Below are positions 28,605-39,658 of a DNA stretch of 64,000 nt, piece by piece. The stretch comes from Firmicutes bacterium HGW-Firmicutes-8 (GTDB lineage: Bacteria; Bacillota; Thermincolia; Thermincolales; UBA2595). The notes under the pieces are model-generated. The model was not told the DNA's origin and ran no database searches. It was given only the letters and a program-made list of their open reading frames with translations. A program made the translations under genes and the position numbers. Each line of letters opens with the position of its first letter. Within the stretch, counting starts at the first letter, position 1. The stretch is taken from positions 1 to 64,000 of the forward strand of contig PGZN01000004.1 in NCBI GenBank assembly GCA_002840165.1. The letters run 5' to 3'.

Positions 28605-29972
28605 ATGAATAATTTTCTGGACTATTTCAAAGAAAGAGAATTAGTGGCTGTTTTACGAGTGTTAGCCATCGGCATGGGACTGACTTTGCTTCAGTTCGGC
28701 GTGGTCTTTACGGCCACAGGGATGCCACAGCACCCGGGGATAATTGTGTTTGTCTTTTTTTGCCTGAATACCTTTGGGGCTTACCTGCTTTTTGATTATA
28801 CAATGTCCCATAAAGTAGTTACTGTCTTTATGGAAGACGGTGAAGAACACCTTGATTCCACATTACAGATTGCCAACGAAACTCTGCCTTTTTTAAGGCA
28901 GGGGTTAAATGAAGAGACTGCCCAAAAAGCGGCGGAGATTATCTTAAAAATAAGTGATGTTTCAGCTGTGGCGATAACTGACAGGGAACGTGTTCTGGCG
29001 TACGTAGGGGCAGGCTGTGAACGTCACCAGCCCGGCCAGCTGATTCTTACCCAGGCCACGAAACAGGTTGTTCAGACCGGTGAGTTAATAATTGTTGATA
29101 ATAAAGAAAAACTCAAATGTCCGGTAAAAGACTGCAACTGCCCCCTTGAGGCGGCAGTTATTGCCCCGCTGAAATGCCGGGGCAAGATAGAGGGGTGTGT
29201 CAAGCTTTACCAGACGAAGGAAGGCCAGATGCCGCCCCATGTTGTAAAACTTGCCGTTGGCGTGGCCCAGCTGCTGGGGGTCCAAATGGAGTTAGCCGAA
29301 CTTGACCGGCAGACCCAACTGGTTACAAAGGCCGAGCTTCAGGCGCTGCATGCCCAGATTAACCCCCACTTCCTGTTTAATACCTTAAATACTATCATTA
29401 TGTTCAGCCGTACAAATCCCGAAACTGCCCGCCGGCTGCTAATCCGTCTTGCTGCATTTTTTCGCCAGACCCTGAAAAGACACGGGCACTTTAACACCCT
29501 TCGGGAAGAGTTGGAATACATTAACACATATCTGGTCCTGGAAAAAGCAAGGTTCAGAGAGAAACTTCGAATTTTGAGGGACATAGACCTTGAACTTATG
29601 GATTTCCAAATTCCGGTGCTGACCCTGCAGCCCCTCGTAGAGAATGCGGTAAAGCATGGGATTACCCCAAAAGTGGGACCCGGTGCGGTTCAGATTAGTA
29701 TCAGAAAGGAACATGGGGAACTGCATATTTTTGTTAAAGATGACGGTGTGGGGATACCGAGGGACAGGATAAGCCAGGTGCTGCTGCCTGGCGTAGGTTC
29801 TGGTAACGGTGTTGGTTTAAGCAATGTCCACGAGCGGTTAAAGAGTTTATTTGGAGAAGAATACGGATTGGGGATTACCAGTGACGTAGGCGAGGGAACA
29901 ATTGTTCATGTCAGGGTGCCCTTGATTCTGGACATATACGAAGATGGGAGGGGACAGGTTAATGAAGCTTAA
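28605..29972 (+). CDS. LytS/YehU-type sensor histidine kinase
   Basis: This 455-residue kinase has two N-terminal helices (about 17-37 and 45-65), a GAF-like domain (about 95-225) with the Cys cluster KCPVKDCNCP that might hold a cofactor, and a His_kinase domain with phospho-His H255 in INPHFLFNT. An HATPase domain with VENAVKHG and DDGVGIP follows. The gene overlaps its response regulator by 11 bases. The signal is unknown. Confidence 0.9.
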   Translation: MNNFLDYFKERELVAVLRVLAIGMGLTLLQFGVVFTATGMPQHPGIIVFVFFCLNTFGAYLLFDYTMSHKVVTVFMEDGEEHLDSTLQIANETLPFLRQGLNEETAQKAAEIILKISDVSAVAITDRERVLAYVGAGCERHQPGQLILTQATKQVVQTGELIIVDNKEKLKCPVKDCNCPLEAAVIAPLKCRGKIEGCVKLYQTKEGQMPPHVVKLAVGVAQLLGVQMELAELDRQTQLVTKAELQALHAQINPHFLFNTLNTIIMFSRTNPETARRLLIRLAAFFRQTLKRHGHFNTLREELEYINTYLVLEKARFREKLRILRDIDLELMDFQIPVLTLQPLVENAVKHGITPKVGPGAVQISIRKEHGELHIFVKDDGVGIPRDRISQVLLPGVGSGNGVGLSNVHERLKSLFGEEYGLGITSDVGEGTIVHVRVPLILDIYEDGRGQVNEA

Positions 29973-30771
29973 GGCTTTGATAGTCGATGATGAGTATCCG
30001 GCCCGCAAGGAACTCAGGTTTCTGTTAAACAAGTTTGAAAACATCGAGGTTGTTGGTGAGGCAACCAATGCCCAGGAAGCACTCACCTTAATTAAAGCCC
30101 TGGATTATTCTATCCTCTTCTTAGATATAGAGATGCCGGGGATGAACGGATTAGAAGTTGGAGCCAAGGTCCAGGAGATGCCCAACCCACCGCATGTTGT
30201 TTTTGTAACTGCCTATGATGAATACGCGGTTCGCGCCTTTGAGGTGAATGCCGTTGACTATATCCTCAAACCGTTTGATGAAAAAAGGCTTACCCAAACC
30301 ATCAAAAAGATAGTCAAGATAACTCAACAACAGCAGCAGCAGGCGCCGAACAATCCAGCTAATGGAAACCGGACGGACCAGCCTGTTGTATTCTCGGAAG
30401 AAGCCGGGCCGGGGGGGCAGAAACCGCCGACCATTAAAATAGACCGGATCCCGGCCGAAAAACAGGGTAAAACCATTTTGGTCAATGAGTCTGATATCAT
30501 ATATGCTTTTACCGAACAGGACTATGTTTATATCAAGACCTTTAAGGACAAGCTTTTCACAAGGTTCACGTTAAAGGAGCTGGAAAGCCGGCTAAATCCC
30601 GCAGTGTTTTTCCGGACCCATAGATGCTATTTGGTCAACCTTCACAAAGTAAAAGAAATTATCCCGTTCTTTAATGGGACATATACCCTCATTGTGGAAG
30701 ACCATGAGAAGAGTGAAGTTCCTGTGAGCCGCGCCCAGGCGAAAAAACTTAGGAAGATATTGGGTATGTGA
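29962..30771 (+). CDS. LytTR-family response regulator
   Basis: This 269-residue regulator has a CheY-like receiver (phospho-Asp D55 in LFLDIEMPG, K in YILKPFDE), a Gln-rich linker (QQQQQ near 119-123), and a C-terminal LytTR DNA-binding domain (FRTHRCYLVNL). ATG at 29962, with GGGAGGGGACAGG upstream, overlaps the kinase stop. It forms a classic LytS/LytR pair. Confidence 0.9.
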   Translation: MKLKALIVDDEYPARKELRFLLNKFENIEVVGEATNAQEALTLIKALDYSILFLDIEMPGMNGLEVGAKVQEMPNPPHVVFVTAYDEYAVRAFEVNAVDYILKPFDEKRLTQTIKKIVKITQQQQQQAPNNPANGNRTDQPVVFSEEAGPGGQKPPTIKIDRIPAEKQGKTILVNESDIIYAFTEQDYVYIKTFKDKLFTRFTLKELESRLNPAVFFRTHRCYLVNLHKVKEIIPFFNGTYTLIVEDHEKSEVPVSRAQAKKLRKILGM

Positions 30772-30840
30772 TAGAGGAGTTTTAAAAACTTTGTCGAAAA
30801 GGCAAGTAAAGGATGTTTGTGATTCTTGGGAGGTGGATAC

Positions 30841-31326
30841 ATGGAACTGCAGAACACGATAGGTACGGAATGTCAGTTCGTGGTGTTTAAACTGGGAAAT
30901 GAAGAATACGGGGTCCCGATTACCCAGGTGAAAGAGATAAACAGGCTGTTAACTACCACCAAAGTTCCCCGGTCGCCAATGTTTGTGGAAGGCATCATCA
31001 ACCTAAGAGGCCAGATAATACCTATTATAGATATGAAAAAAAGGTTTGAACTCCCTTTAACCGAATATACTGGAGAGGCGCGGATTATCGTTATTCAGAT
31101 GGGAAGCCATACCTTCGGAGTAGAAGTTGATTCCGTATCTGAAGTCCTCAGGATAACTTCTTCCAGTATTGAACCTGCACCCCACATCGTTTGCAGTGTC
31201 GATGCCAAATACATTACAGGTGTGGCCAAAGTTGGGGAGAGGCTGTTGATTCTTCTTGACTTGGATCGGCTGCTAAGTGACGAAGAAAAAGCCGAACTTA
31301 TAGATCTGAAAGAGGAAACTGCATAA
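30841..31326 (+). CDS. cheW: CheW-type chemotaxis coupling protein
   Basis: This 161-residue single CheW domain (FKLGNEEYGVPITQVKEI and the GIINLRGQIIPIIDM motif) would couple receptors to CheA. No other chemotaxis gene is nearby; it follows the LytTR regulator after a 69-base gap. The ATG at 30841 with GGGAGGTGG is preferred to the upstream TTG. A terminator follows. Confidence 0.9.
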   Translation: MELQNTIGTECQFVVFKLGNEEYGVPITQVKEINRLLTTTKVPRSPMFVEGIINLRGQIIPIIDMKKRFELPLTEYTGEARIIVIQMGSHTFGVEVDSVSEVLRITSSSIEPAPHIVCSVDAKYITGVAKVGERLLILLDLDRLLSDEEKAELIDLKEETA

Positions 31327-31349
31327 AGAATTATAAAGAGACCGGCCCT

Positions 31350-31380
31350 GCATATATTTGCAGGGTTTTCCGTTTTTTTG
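31350..31380 (+). terminator. Terminator after cheW
   Basis: The arms CCCTGCA and TGCAGGG are followed by TTTTCCGTTTTTTT. Confidence 0.8.
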
Positions 31381-31397
31381 CAGAATGAATATTGAAG

Positions 31398-31645
31398 AAC
31401 CTAGCCAGCAAAGCTGCAATCAAAAATTCCAAAATTCTTTAACACAAAGGCTAACGGGCATTTCTATGTGGTCTAAGGATAAAAAGAAAGACCACAAAGA
31501 GTATGGAGCTAAGCCAACATCAACATTCTATCCAAGAATTTCTTTACAAAATTATATAACTGTAAATAGGAATAATAAAACTGCAATAGAAATAATAAAA
31601 CAACGTTAGAAAACTTTTGGTTTGCAGCACCTCTGACTCTACGAT
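31398..31645. repeat. Mosaic repeat copy
   Basis: Starts with CAGCAAAGCTGCAATC and continues with segments (CCAACATCAACATTCTA, TAGAAAACTTTTGGTTTG, CACCTCTGACTC) that match 21725-21850 at degenerate identity. It fills the 351-base gap before acpS. No gene seen. Confidence 0.6.
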
Positions 31646-31677
31646 AGGCTACAGGCTGCAGGGGAAAGGAGATTACC

Positions 31678-32046
31678 TTGATTAAGGGAACAGGTGTTGA
31701 TATTATTGAAATATCCCGGGTGAAGAAGGCGGCAAAGTCTTCCAATAGGTTTGCCGCCAGGGTTTTTACGGACCGGGAATTAGCTTACTGTACAGGGAAA
31801 AAGGGCGAGTGGGCTTCCCTGGCAGCCAGATTTGCGGCCAAGGAAGCTGTTTTAAAAGTTCTCGGCACAGGTATAGGCCAAATTAAGTGGACAGATGTGG
31901 AGGTTGTTAATGGGGAAAGCGGAAAGCCGGAAATTTGCCTTCATGGGGCAGCCGGGACGGCCGCGGCACAGCTGGGCGTGAAAAGTCTGGCCTTGTCGAT
32001 TAGTCACTGCAATGACTATGCCGTCGCCTTTGTAGTTGCATACTAG
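31678..32046 (+). CDS. acpS: Holo-[acyl-carrier-protein] synthase
   Basis: This 122-residue phosphopantetheinyl transferase has the motifs GTGVDIIEISRV and ASLAARFAAKEAVLKVLG, and the C-terminal LSISHCNDYAVAFVV. It loads 4'-phosphopantetheine from CoA onto ACP. TTG start after AAAGGAG. It is followed 19 bases later by nnr, a common pairing, and then the CBS protein and alr. Confidence 0.93.
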   Translation: MIKGTGVDIIEISRVKKAAKSSNRFAARVFTDRELAYCTGKKGEWASLAARFAAKEAVLKVLGTGIGQIKWTDVEVVNGESGKPEICLHGAAGTAAAQLGVKSLALSISHCNDYAVAFVVAY

Positions 32047-32065
32047 TTAAGTAGAGGTGATATCA

Positions 32066-33611
32066 ATGTATCTGCTAACTGCAGAAGAAATGCAGAAAGT
32101 TGACCGGAAGGCTATAAATGAATTAGGCATTCCCGGGGTTGTCCTAATGGAAAATGCAGGCCTGCAGGTAGTAGAAGAAATATACCGCTTGATCGGTGAT
32201 CCCAAAGGCAAAACCGTAACAATTATCTGCGGGAAGGGTAATAACGGTGGGGATGGGTTTGTTGTAGCCCGGCACCTTTTGAATTCCGGCGCTGAGGTGA
32301 AGGTATTGTTGTTTGCCGATGTTAAGGACATTGCCGGTGATGCCAAGGTCAATATGAATATTCTCTACTTGATGGGGCATAAAGTGTACCCAATCGTTAA
32401 TCCTAACAGCCTCAATATAGTCAAACTGGCGGTCGCCTATACGGACCTGATTGTTGATGCTATTTATGGAACGGGGTTTAAGGGTACGGTCCCCGACCAT
32501 GTTGGAAACGTTATTGAGATTATTAACACCTCAGGTAAACCCACGGTTTCAGTAGATATTCCTTCGGGTCTGGAAGCCAATTCCGGCAGAGCTTTCGGCC
32601 CGTGTATAAAAACTACCAGTACAGTTACCTTTGCCTACGCCAAACTTGGCCTGGTTATTCATCAAGGTCCGGAGCATGTGGGGAAGCTAACGGTGGCAGA
32701 TATTTCAATACCACCTGAACTTGTGAAAACCCAGAAGATTAAAAGGTTTTTAACTACCCCTGAGATAGTCCGGGAAACTATGCCGGTGAGAGACCCCGAG
32801 AGTCATAAAGGTACGTTCGGCCGGGTCCTCGTCGTTGGAGGGTCGGCGGGTTTATCAGGGGCTGCCGCTATGGCCAGTACAGCTGCTCTTAGAGCTGGGG
32901 CAGGCTTGGTTACATTGGCTGTTCCGGCCAGTCTTAATGATTTGATGGAGGTTAAGCTGACAGAAGTAATGACGAAACCTCTCCCTGAAACCGGGGAAGT
33001 CAGTATCAGTATAGATGCCCTGCCCTTAGTTCAGGAAATGTTAGAAACTACGGATGTGTTAGCTCTCGGTCCCGGGATAACAACGAACGAGAGCACGGCG
33101 GCGTTTGTCAGGCAGCTCTTGCCTGAACTTCGGAAACCTGCCGTAATAGACGCTGACGGCCTTAATGCGTTAGTTGGCGCAACCGGTATACTTGAAAGCT
33201 GCCGCGCCCCTCTTATTTTAACCCCACACCCGGGTGAGATGGCCAGACTGCTTGGGATAAAAACAGAGGAAGTACAGAATAATAGAGTTGAAATTGCTTC
33301 AAACGCTGCTCATAAATGGAATACTGTTGTTGTCTTAAAGGGAGCCCGCACTGTCATCGCCGGTCCTGACGGGTCATTATTTATCAACCCGACCGGTAAT
33401 CCCGGGATGGCTTCCGGCGGGACCGGAGATGTCTTAACCGGAATCATCGCCGGCTTACTCGGGCAAGGATTATCTGGTTTGCAGGCAGCGGTGGCCGGGG
33501 TCTACTTCCACGGTCTGGCCGGTGACCTGGCAGCCGCAGAAAAAGGTATGCTGTCACTGGTAGCTGGGGACCTGCTTGATTATTTACCCCAAGCGACAAA
33601 AGACTTTAGTT

Positions 33612-33613
<2 letters not shown>
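32066..33613 (+). CDS. nnr: Bifunctional NAD(P)H-hydrate epimerase/dehydratase
   Basis: This 515-residue fusion repairs damaged NAD(P)HX. The N-terminal YjeF_N epimerase (to about 215) has [10 protein letters not shown]. The C-terminal ADP-dependent dehydratase (YjeF_C/NnrD) has [24 protein letters not shown] and [18 protein letters not shown] at 32066 with AGAGGTG. The coding sequence ends exactly where a heptamer repeat array begins. Confidence 0.93.
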
Positions 33614-33863
<250 letters not shown>

Positions 33864-33935
33864 TGAATCTTACAGACGAACTGTCAACTGACAACTGTCA
33901 ACTGACAACTGATAACTCTAAAGGAGGTAAGGCAT

Positions 33936-34388
33936 ATGCTGGCAAAAGAAATTATGAATGCTGATGTTGTATTCGTCGGCCCGGATGATACTGTGGAGGA
34001 TGTAATTAAGCTGCTTTTGGATAAAAAGATTAGCGGGGTTCCGGTAGTAAATAACGAGAAAAAAGTAATCGGGATAGTATCTGAAGGGGATCTGATAGTG
34101 AGAAGCCAGAAACTCCATGTTCCGTCATATATTCAAATCCTGGGCGGCATTATTTACCTGGATGACCCGGAGGACTTCAGAGAGGAATTAAAGAAATCAG
34201 TTGCTGTTAAGGTTGAAGATGTGATGACTAAGGAACCGGTAACTGTCGATGAAGATACCCCGATGGAGGAAATCGCCACAATTATGTCAGATGCCCGAAT
34301 CAACAGGCTCCCTGTTCTAAAGGACGGAAAACTGGTGGGCATTGTCAGCAGAGCGGATATCATCAGGTCACTGGCCAGAAAAGAGTAA
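33936..34388 (+). CDS. Tandem CBS-domain protein
   Basis: This 150-residue protein consists of two CBS domains (about 1-60 and 85-150; motifs KKISGVPVVNNEKKVIGIVS and ARINRLPVLKDGKLVGIVS). Stand-alone CBS pairs bind adenine nucleotides and regulate partners; none is evident here. ATG follows AAAGGAGG. Eleven bases separate it from alr. Confidence 0.9.
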   Translation: MLAKEIMNADVVFVGPDDTVEDVIKLLLDKKISGVPVVNNEKKVIGIVSEGDLIVRSQKLHVPSYIQILGGIIYLDDPEDFREELKKSVAVKVEDVMTKEPVTVDEDTPMEEIATIMSDARINRLPVLKDGKLVGIVSRADIIRSLARKE

Positions 34389-34411
34389 GCTTAAAGGAGA
34401 TGAGGAGCAAA

Positions 34412-35539
34412 GTGACTACCAGACCGGCCTGGGCGGAAATAGATCTGGCCGCTGTTGCCCATAATATGCGTGAACTGCGTAAAGCTGCCGAACCGCAGGC
34501 CCGGATAATGGCGGTTGTTAAAGCAAACGCTTACGGCCACGGGGCAGTTCCTGTGAGCAGGACGGTTTTGACGAACGGCGCCGATTACCTGGGTGTGGCC
34601 ATCCTCGATGAAGCACGGGAACTGAGGGAAGCCGGGATTGAAGCCCCTATCTTGATTTTGGGTTTTAATCCTATTGAACAGGCCGACGAAGCAATTAAAT
34701 TAGACCTGGCCCAAACGGTATATACCGTAGAAGGCGCGGAGGCAATTTCGCAGGCTGCGCAGAAAATAGGGAAAAAGGCCAGGATTCACATAAAGATTGA
34801 TACCGGTATGGGACGGCTTGGTTTTTCCACAGCAGATGATCCTACGCAGGAAATTATTAAAATTGCCAGTCTACCCGGTATTGAAGTAGAGGGTTTGTTC
34901 ACTCATTTCGCAGTGGCCGACTCTACTGATAAGAAATATACATATGAACAGTATGAAAAATTTCTGGAGCTTGATTCACACCTTAAGAAAGTTGGGCTCC
35001 ATGTACCGCTGAAACACGCCGCAAACAGTGCTGCTGTGATTGATTTACCTGACCTGCATATGGAGATGGTAAGACCCGGAGTAAGTATATATGGCCTGTA
35101 CCCTTCAGGAGAAGTAATTAAAAGCAAGGTTGATTTAAAGCCAGCCCTCAGTCTTAAAGCCAGGGTAGCTTATGTTAAAAGGGTACAGCCGAACACCGGA
35201 ATCAGTTATGGCAGGACATATGTAACAAACAGGGAAATAACTGTGGCAACTGTTCCGGTCGGGTATGCCGACGGTTATACGAGGCTCTTGTCTAATAAGG
35301 CTTCGGTTATTATCCACGGTCAAAGGGTCCCTGTCATCGGCAGGATCTGTATGGACCAGTTTATGATAGATGTGGATAGTGTGCCGGGAGTGAAAATCGG
35401 TGAAGAAGTTATCCTCATCGGTCGGCAGGGGAACGAAGAGATTACGGCAGACGAACTGGCTAATATAATCGGAACTATTAATTATGAAATAGTCTGCATG
35501 ATAAGTGAGAGGGTGCCCAGAATATACATCAATGAATGA
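34412..35539 (+). CDS. alr: Alanine racemase
   Basis: This PLP enzyme of 375 residues supplies D-alanine for peptidoglycan. PLP lysine K37 is in VVKANAYGHG, the catalytic Tyr is in ISYGRTYV, and GRICMDQFMIDV is present. GTG at 34412 follows GAGGAGCAAA; the ATG at 34400 lies within the ribosome binding site region. It is the last gene of the acpS-nnr-CBS-alr group. Confidence 0.93.
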   Translation: MTTRPAWAEIDLAAVAHNMRELRKAAEPQARIMAVVKANAYGHGAVPVSRTVLTNGADYLGVAILDEARELREAGIEAPILILGFNPIEQADEAIKLDLAQTVYTVEGAEAISQAAQKIGKKARIHIKIDTGMGRLGFSTADDPTQEIIKIASLPGIEVEGLFTHFAVADSTDKKYTYEQYEKFLELDSHLKKVGLHVPLKHAANSAAVIDLPDLHMEMVRPGVSIYGLYPSGEVIKSKVDLKPALSLKARVAYVKRVQPNTGISYGRTYVTNREITVATVPVGYADGYTRLLSNKASVIIHGQRVPVIGRICMDQFMIDVDSVPGVKIGEEVILIGRQGNEEITADELANIIGTINYEIVCMISERVPRIYINE

Positions 35540-35545
35540 CCAAAG

Positions 35546-35578
35546 AGAGCAGCTTCCCAGGAGTCTGCTCTCTTTTTA
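35546..35578 (+). terminator. Terminator after alr
   Basis: The arms AGAGAGCAG and CTGCTCTCT are followed by TTTTATTTTTTT. Confidence 0.85.
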
Positions 35579-35660
35579 TTTTTTTGGAACCAATTTTATC
35601 GATTTACATATTCTGTACTAAGACTACCAAAAAGTCAATATTTTTAAAGGGGGTTTAAGT

Positions 35661-35744
35661 ATGGGAATATTTGGTGCGTGGGGACAGAAAGAAGTATTCG
35701 TTCTCTTCTTAATTTTAATCCTTCTGCTTCTTGGCGATAACTAA
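35661..35744 (+). CDS. 27-residue hydrophobic peptide, YjcZ-like
   Basis: The peptide MGIFGAWGQKEVFVLFLIL ends ILLLLGDN. It has a Gly-rich start and a single membrane helix, the layout of small YjcZ-type sporulation peptides. The ribosome binding site AAAGGGGG sits seven bases upstream of ATG, and the gene is bounded by a terminator before it and a hairpin (about 35788-35813) after it. The family assignment rests on layout only. Confidence 0.55.
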   Translation: MGIFGAWGQKEVFVLFLILILLLLGDN

Positions 35745-35933
35745 TCATTCAAACAGCCAATTGCTTGGGAAGACGCCTCTTTGAGTCCTCACTTTAGGTG
35801 GGGACTTTGACTTTAACGGCCACCGGCAGGAAAATAAAAATATTCATCGAAATATGTAAAAATGTATGCTATACCGTATGCATAACCAGATGCAAAAACA
35901 AGCTGGTCGAAGTCATACTTCAGAGGTGGGGAA

Positions 35934-36539
35934 ATGTACGGGTTAAGAGTCGTTTTAGCCGATACCGACCCTCTGTTTAGGAGACACTTAAAAGAGAAAC
36001 TGCTGAAAGCCGGGTATATGGTTGTAGGAGAAGCCTCTGACGGTAGAAATGCCCTGCAGATGATTTTCAATATCCAGCCCGACCTGGTGATTATGAATGC
36101 CCAATTGCCGGGAAGAGACGGTTTGGAAGTGGCGAAAATTATCGAGGAGCACCGGTTAGCGCCTGTTATTCTGATTACAGAGCTTAACCTTCAAGATGAA
36201 TTGAAAGAAGCCCTGGGGCATTGGATGATTTCATACATCCTTAAACCGGTCGACGAAATCAACCTATTTCCGGCTGTTGAAGTATGTGTAGCGATGTTCC
36301 GGAGGTTTTGCCGGCTTGATGAGGAAAACCGGAAATTAAAACAGGGGCTGGAAACCCGGAAGGTGTTGGATAGGGCTAAGGGGCTGCTGATTGAGTTTAG
36401 GGGAATGACAGAACAGCAGGCCTTTAAACATATCCAAAAACTCAGCATGGATAAATGCCTGCCCATCCAAAACATTGCATACCAAATAATTAAGGCCCTT
36501 GACAGTAAAAAACTGGAGAATAGGAGTGACCTGGTGTGA
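35934..36539 (+). CDS. ANTAR-domain antiterminator with pseudo-receiver (glnA-linked)
   Basis: This 201-residue protein has a CheY-like receiver (1-118) and a C-terminal ANTAR RNA-binding domain (about 137-195; RKVLDRAKGLLIEFRGMTEQ, AFKHIQKLSM). The site that should hold the phosphoacceptor Asp is Asn55 (LVIMNAQLPG), while D10/D12, a Thr and K in LKPV remain. It should bind paired hairpins in leader RNAs and block termination. ATG follows GAGGTGGGG. Its stop overlaps the GTG of glnA by four bases, so glutamine synthetase may be its sensor or partner. An ANTAR protein linked to glnA (NitR) has been described in solventogenic clostridia. Confidence 0.9.
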   Translation: MYGLRVVLADTDPLFRRHLKEKLLKAGYMVVGEASDGRNALQMIFNIQPDLVIMNAQLPGRDGLEVAKIIEEHRLAPVILITELNLQDELKEALGHWMISYILKPVDEINLFPAVEVCVAMFRRFCRLDEENRKLKQGLETRKVLDRAKGLLIEFRGMTEQQAFKHIQKLSMDKCLPIQNIAYQIIKALDSKKLENRSDLV

Positions 36540-37867
36540 GAGACCTGACCAAAAAAGATGTGCTTGAACAGGCTCGGGAATATAATGTAAAGTTTATTCG
36601 GCTGCAGTTTACCGATATTTTGGGGGTGTTCAAAAACATTGCCGTAACGGTGGAAGAACTGCCCAAAGCCCTGGAAGGTAAGATAGTATTCGACAGCTCT
36701 GTGATTGACGGGACTGTCGGTAATAAGGAACGAGAAATTTGCCTTGCGCCTGACCCGGGAAGTTTTGTAATATTTCCGTGGAGGCCAAGGGAGGGTGCTG
36801 TCGCCCGGCTTATCTGTGATATCACCAACCCTGACGGTACCCCTTACGACTGTTGTTCCCGCAGTGCCTTAAAGAGGGTGGTCAATGAGGCCGGAACTGT
36901 GGGTTTGCGGATGATGGTAGGCGCTGAGACCGAGTTCTTCTTGTTCCAGACCGATGAACAAAATAAACCAACAATCTCTACCCATGATACTGCCGGGTTC
37001 TGCGACCTTTCCCCGGTAGACCTGGGGGAAAACGCCCGCCGTGATATGGTTCTGACCCTGGAAGAAATGGGTTTTAAAATAACCTCTTCCCACCATGAGT
37101 TCGCTCCCGGCCAGCACGAAATTTCCCTAAAGTTTGATGATGCCCTGACGATGTGTGATAAACTCGTAACCTTTAGATTTGTTGTGCGGACTATTGCCAG
37201 GCGGCATGGTCTGCACGCCTCATTTATGCCAAAGCCTGTTAATGGCCTGAACGGTTCGGCCCTACATATTCACCAGACCTTGTTTCATGAGCTGGACAAT
37301 GTTTTTTATGACCCTGCTGGGCCAAATGAGCTAAGTGAAACAGCTCTTCATTATGTTGCCGGCCTGCTTAAACACGCCCGGTCATTCGCTTGTGTTACCA
37401 ATCCCATAGTCAACTCATTTAAAAGACTGGCGCCTGGCGACCTAAGCCCATGTTATATAGCCTGGTCGGGCGAAAGCCGTAATACGGTAATAAAAGTACC
37501 TGCTAACAAGGGAGATGAAACGAGAGTCGAGGTTAGAAACCCCGACTCGGCATGCAACCCTTACCTGGCTGTAGCGATTATGCTTAAAGCCGGTTTGAGT
37601 GGAATTAAAGACAAAATTCTGCCTCCTCCCCCAGTGGCAGATAACCTTTTCAGTCTTACCCCGGAACAGCGCCGGAGGCGCGGCATATCGAAGCTGCCAC
37701 CCAACCTTGGCGAGGCGGTTCAGCTCCTGAGACAGGACAAGCTGGTTACCGGGGTGATAGGGGAAGTTTTAGCTAAAAAATATATTGCGGCTAAAGAAAT
37801 TGAGTGGTCACAATACCAGGATTATGTGCATCCCTGGGAGATTAATAAATACCTGCCGGTTTTTTAA
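36536..37867 (+). CDS. glnA: Glutamine synthetase type I
   Basis: This 443-residue enzyme makes glutamine from glutamate and ammonia. It has the beta-Grasp start (VKFIRLQFTDILGVFKNI), the metal/ATP motifs GAETEFFLF and HEFAPGQHEI, and NGLNGSALHIHQ. Length and the absence of an adenylylation-type insertion fit the GSI-alpha type, usually feedback-inhibited rather than adenylylated. The start is GTG, overlapping the ANTAR gene. Confidence 0.94.
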   Translation: MRDLTKKDVLEQAREYNVKFIRLQFTDILGVFKNIAVTVEELPKALEGKIVFDSSVIDGTVGNKEREICLAPDPGSFVIFPWRPREGAVARLICDITNPDGTPYDCCSRSALKRVVNEAGTVGLRMMVGAETEFFLFQTDEQNKPTISTHDTAGFCDLSPVDLGENARRDMVLTLEEMGFKITSSHHEFAPGQHEISLKFDDALTMCDKLVTFRFVVRTIARRHGLHASFMPKPVNGLNGSALHIHQTLFHELDNVFYDPAGPNELSETALHYVAGLLKHARSFACVTNPIVNSFKRLAPGDLSPCYIAWSGESRNTVIKVPANKGDETRVEVRNPDSACNPYLAVAIMLKAGLSGIKDKILPPPPVADNLFSLTPEQRRRRGISKLPPNLGEAVQLLRQDKLVTGVIGEVLAKKYIAAKEIEWSQYQDYVHPWEINKYLPVF

Positions 37868-37891
37868 AACCGGCATCTATACTTTAGCGAT

Positions 37892-37953
37892 GAAAAAAGT
37901 GCTGAAAAAAGTGTTGAAAAAAGTGTTGAAAAATTTAGCATATTTGATATAAT
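37892..37953 (+). promoter_or_regulatory. gdhA promoter with upstream 12-bp repeats
   Basis: Three tandem copies of GAAAAAAGTGYT (37892-37927) run straight into TTGAAA (37926-37931) and TATAAT (37948-37953), spaced 16. The A-tracts phased at 12 bp could act as an UP-like or curved element. The repeats and promoter motifs are seen directly. Confidence 0.6.
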
Positions 37954-38016
37954 TGTATATGCAAGTAAAAATTGTGCAACTATCCGTTACGGTTTTTTTC
38001 GCATCAAGCAGTTGTC

Positions 38017-38072
38017 AGGGCAATGGCGTCCTCAAATAGCAGGTATATTTCTTGCTGTTGAGGCGTTTTTTT
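38017..38072 (+). promoter_or_regulatory. ANTAR-type antiterminator leader of gdhA
   Basis: Hairpin AGGGC-AATGGC-GTCCT (38017-38032) has a six-base loop with A1 and G4. Its 3' arm is the start of a terminator (CCTCAA with TTGAGG, then CGTTTTTTT), so the two structures are mutually exclusive. No clear first (P1) hairpin was found upstream; GCAACT with AGTTGT encloses a large loop. Confidence 0.65.
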
Positions 38073-38095
38073 ATTGTTTCAAAAAATACATTTAA

Positions 38096-39463
<1,368 letters not shown>

Positions 39464-39492
39464 TAATTGATAAGCGGCGAAGGAAGAGAACA

Positions 39493-39560
39493 TGAGCTTG
39501 AGCTTGAGCTTGAGCATAATAAGAGTATAGAAAAGCACCCGTCCCAGAAGGGTGCTTTTC
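39493..39560 (+). terminator. gdhA terminator preceded by GAGCTT repeats
   Basis: About four GAGCTT hexamers (39493-39514) precede a stem with arms AAAAGCACCC and GGGTGCTTTT, followed by CTCTTTTC. Confidence 0.75.
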
Positions 39561-39658
39561 TCTTTTCTTGGCAGCGATTATCAATGGCAGGATTTCTCAG
39601 ACGGATAGAGAATTAAATCATTATAAGGATATCACACTTAGGTAACGGGGGGGATTAT

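Noticed and set aside
35855-35905. ANTAR-like hairpin TGCAT-AACCAG-ATGCA before the glnA-linked regulator
   Set aside because: The loop has C at position 4 and no overlapping terminator follows.
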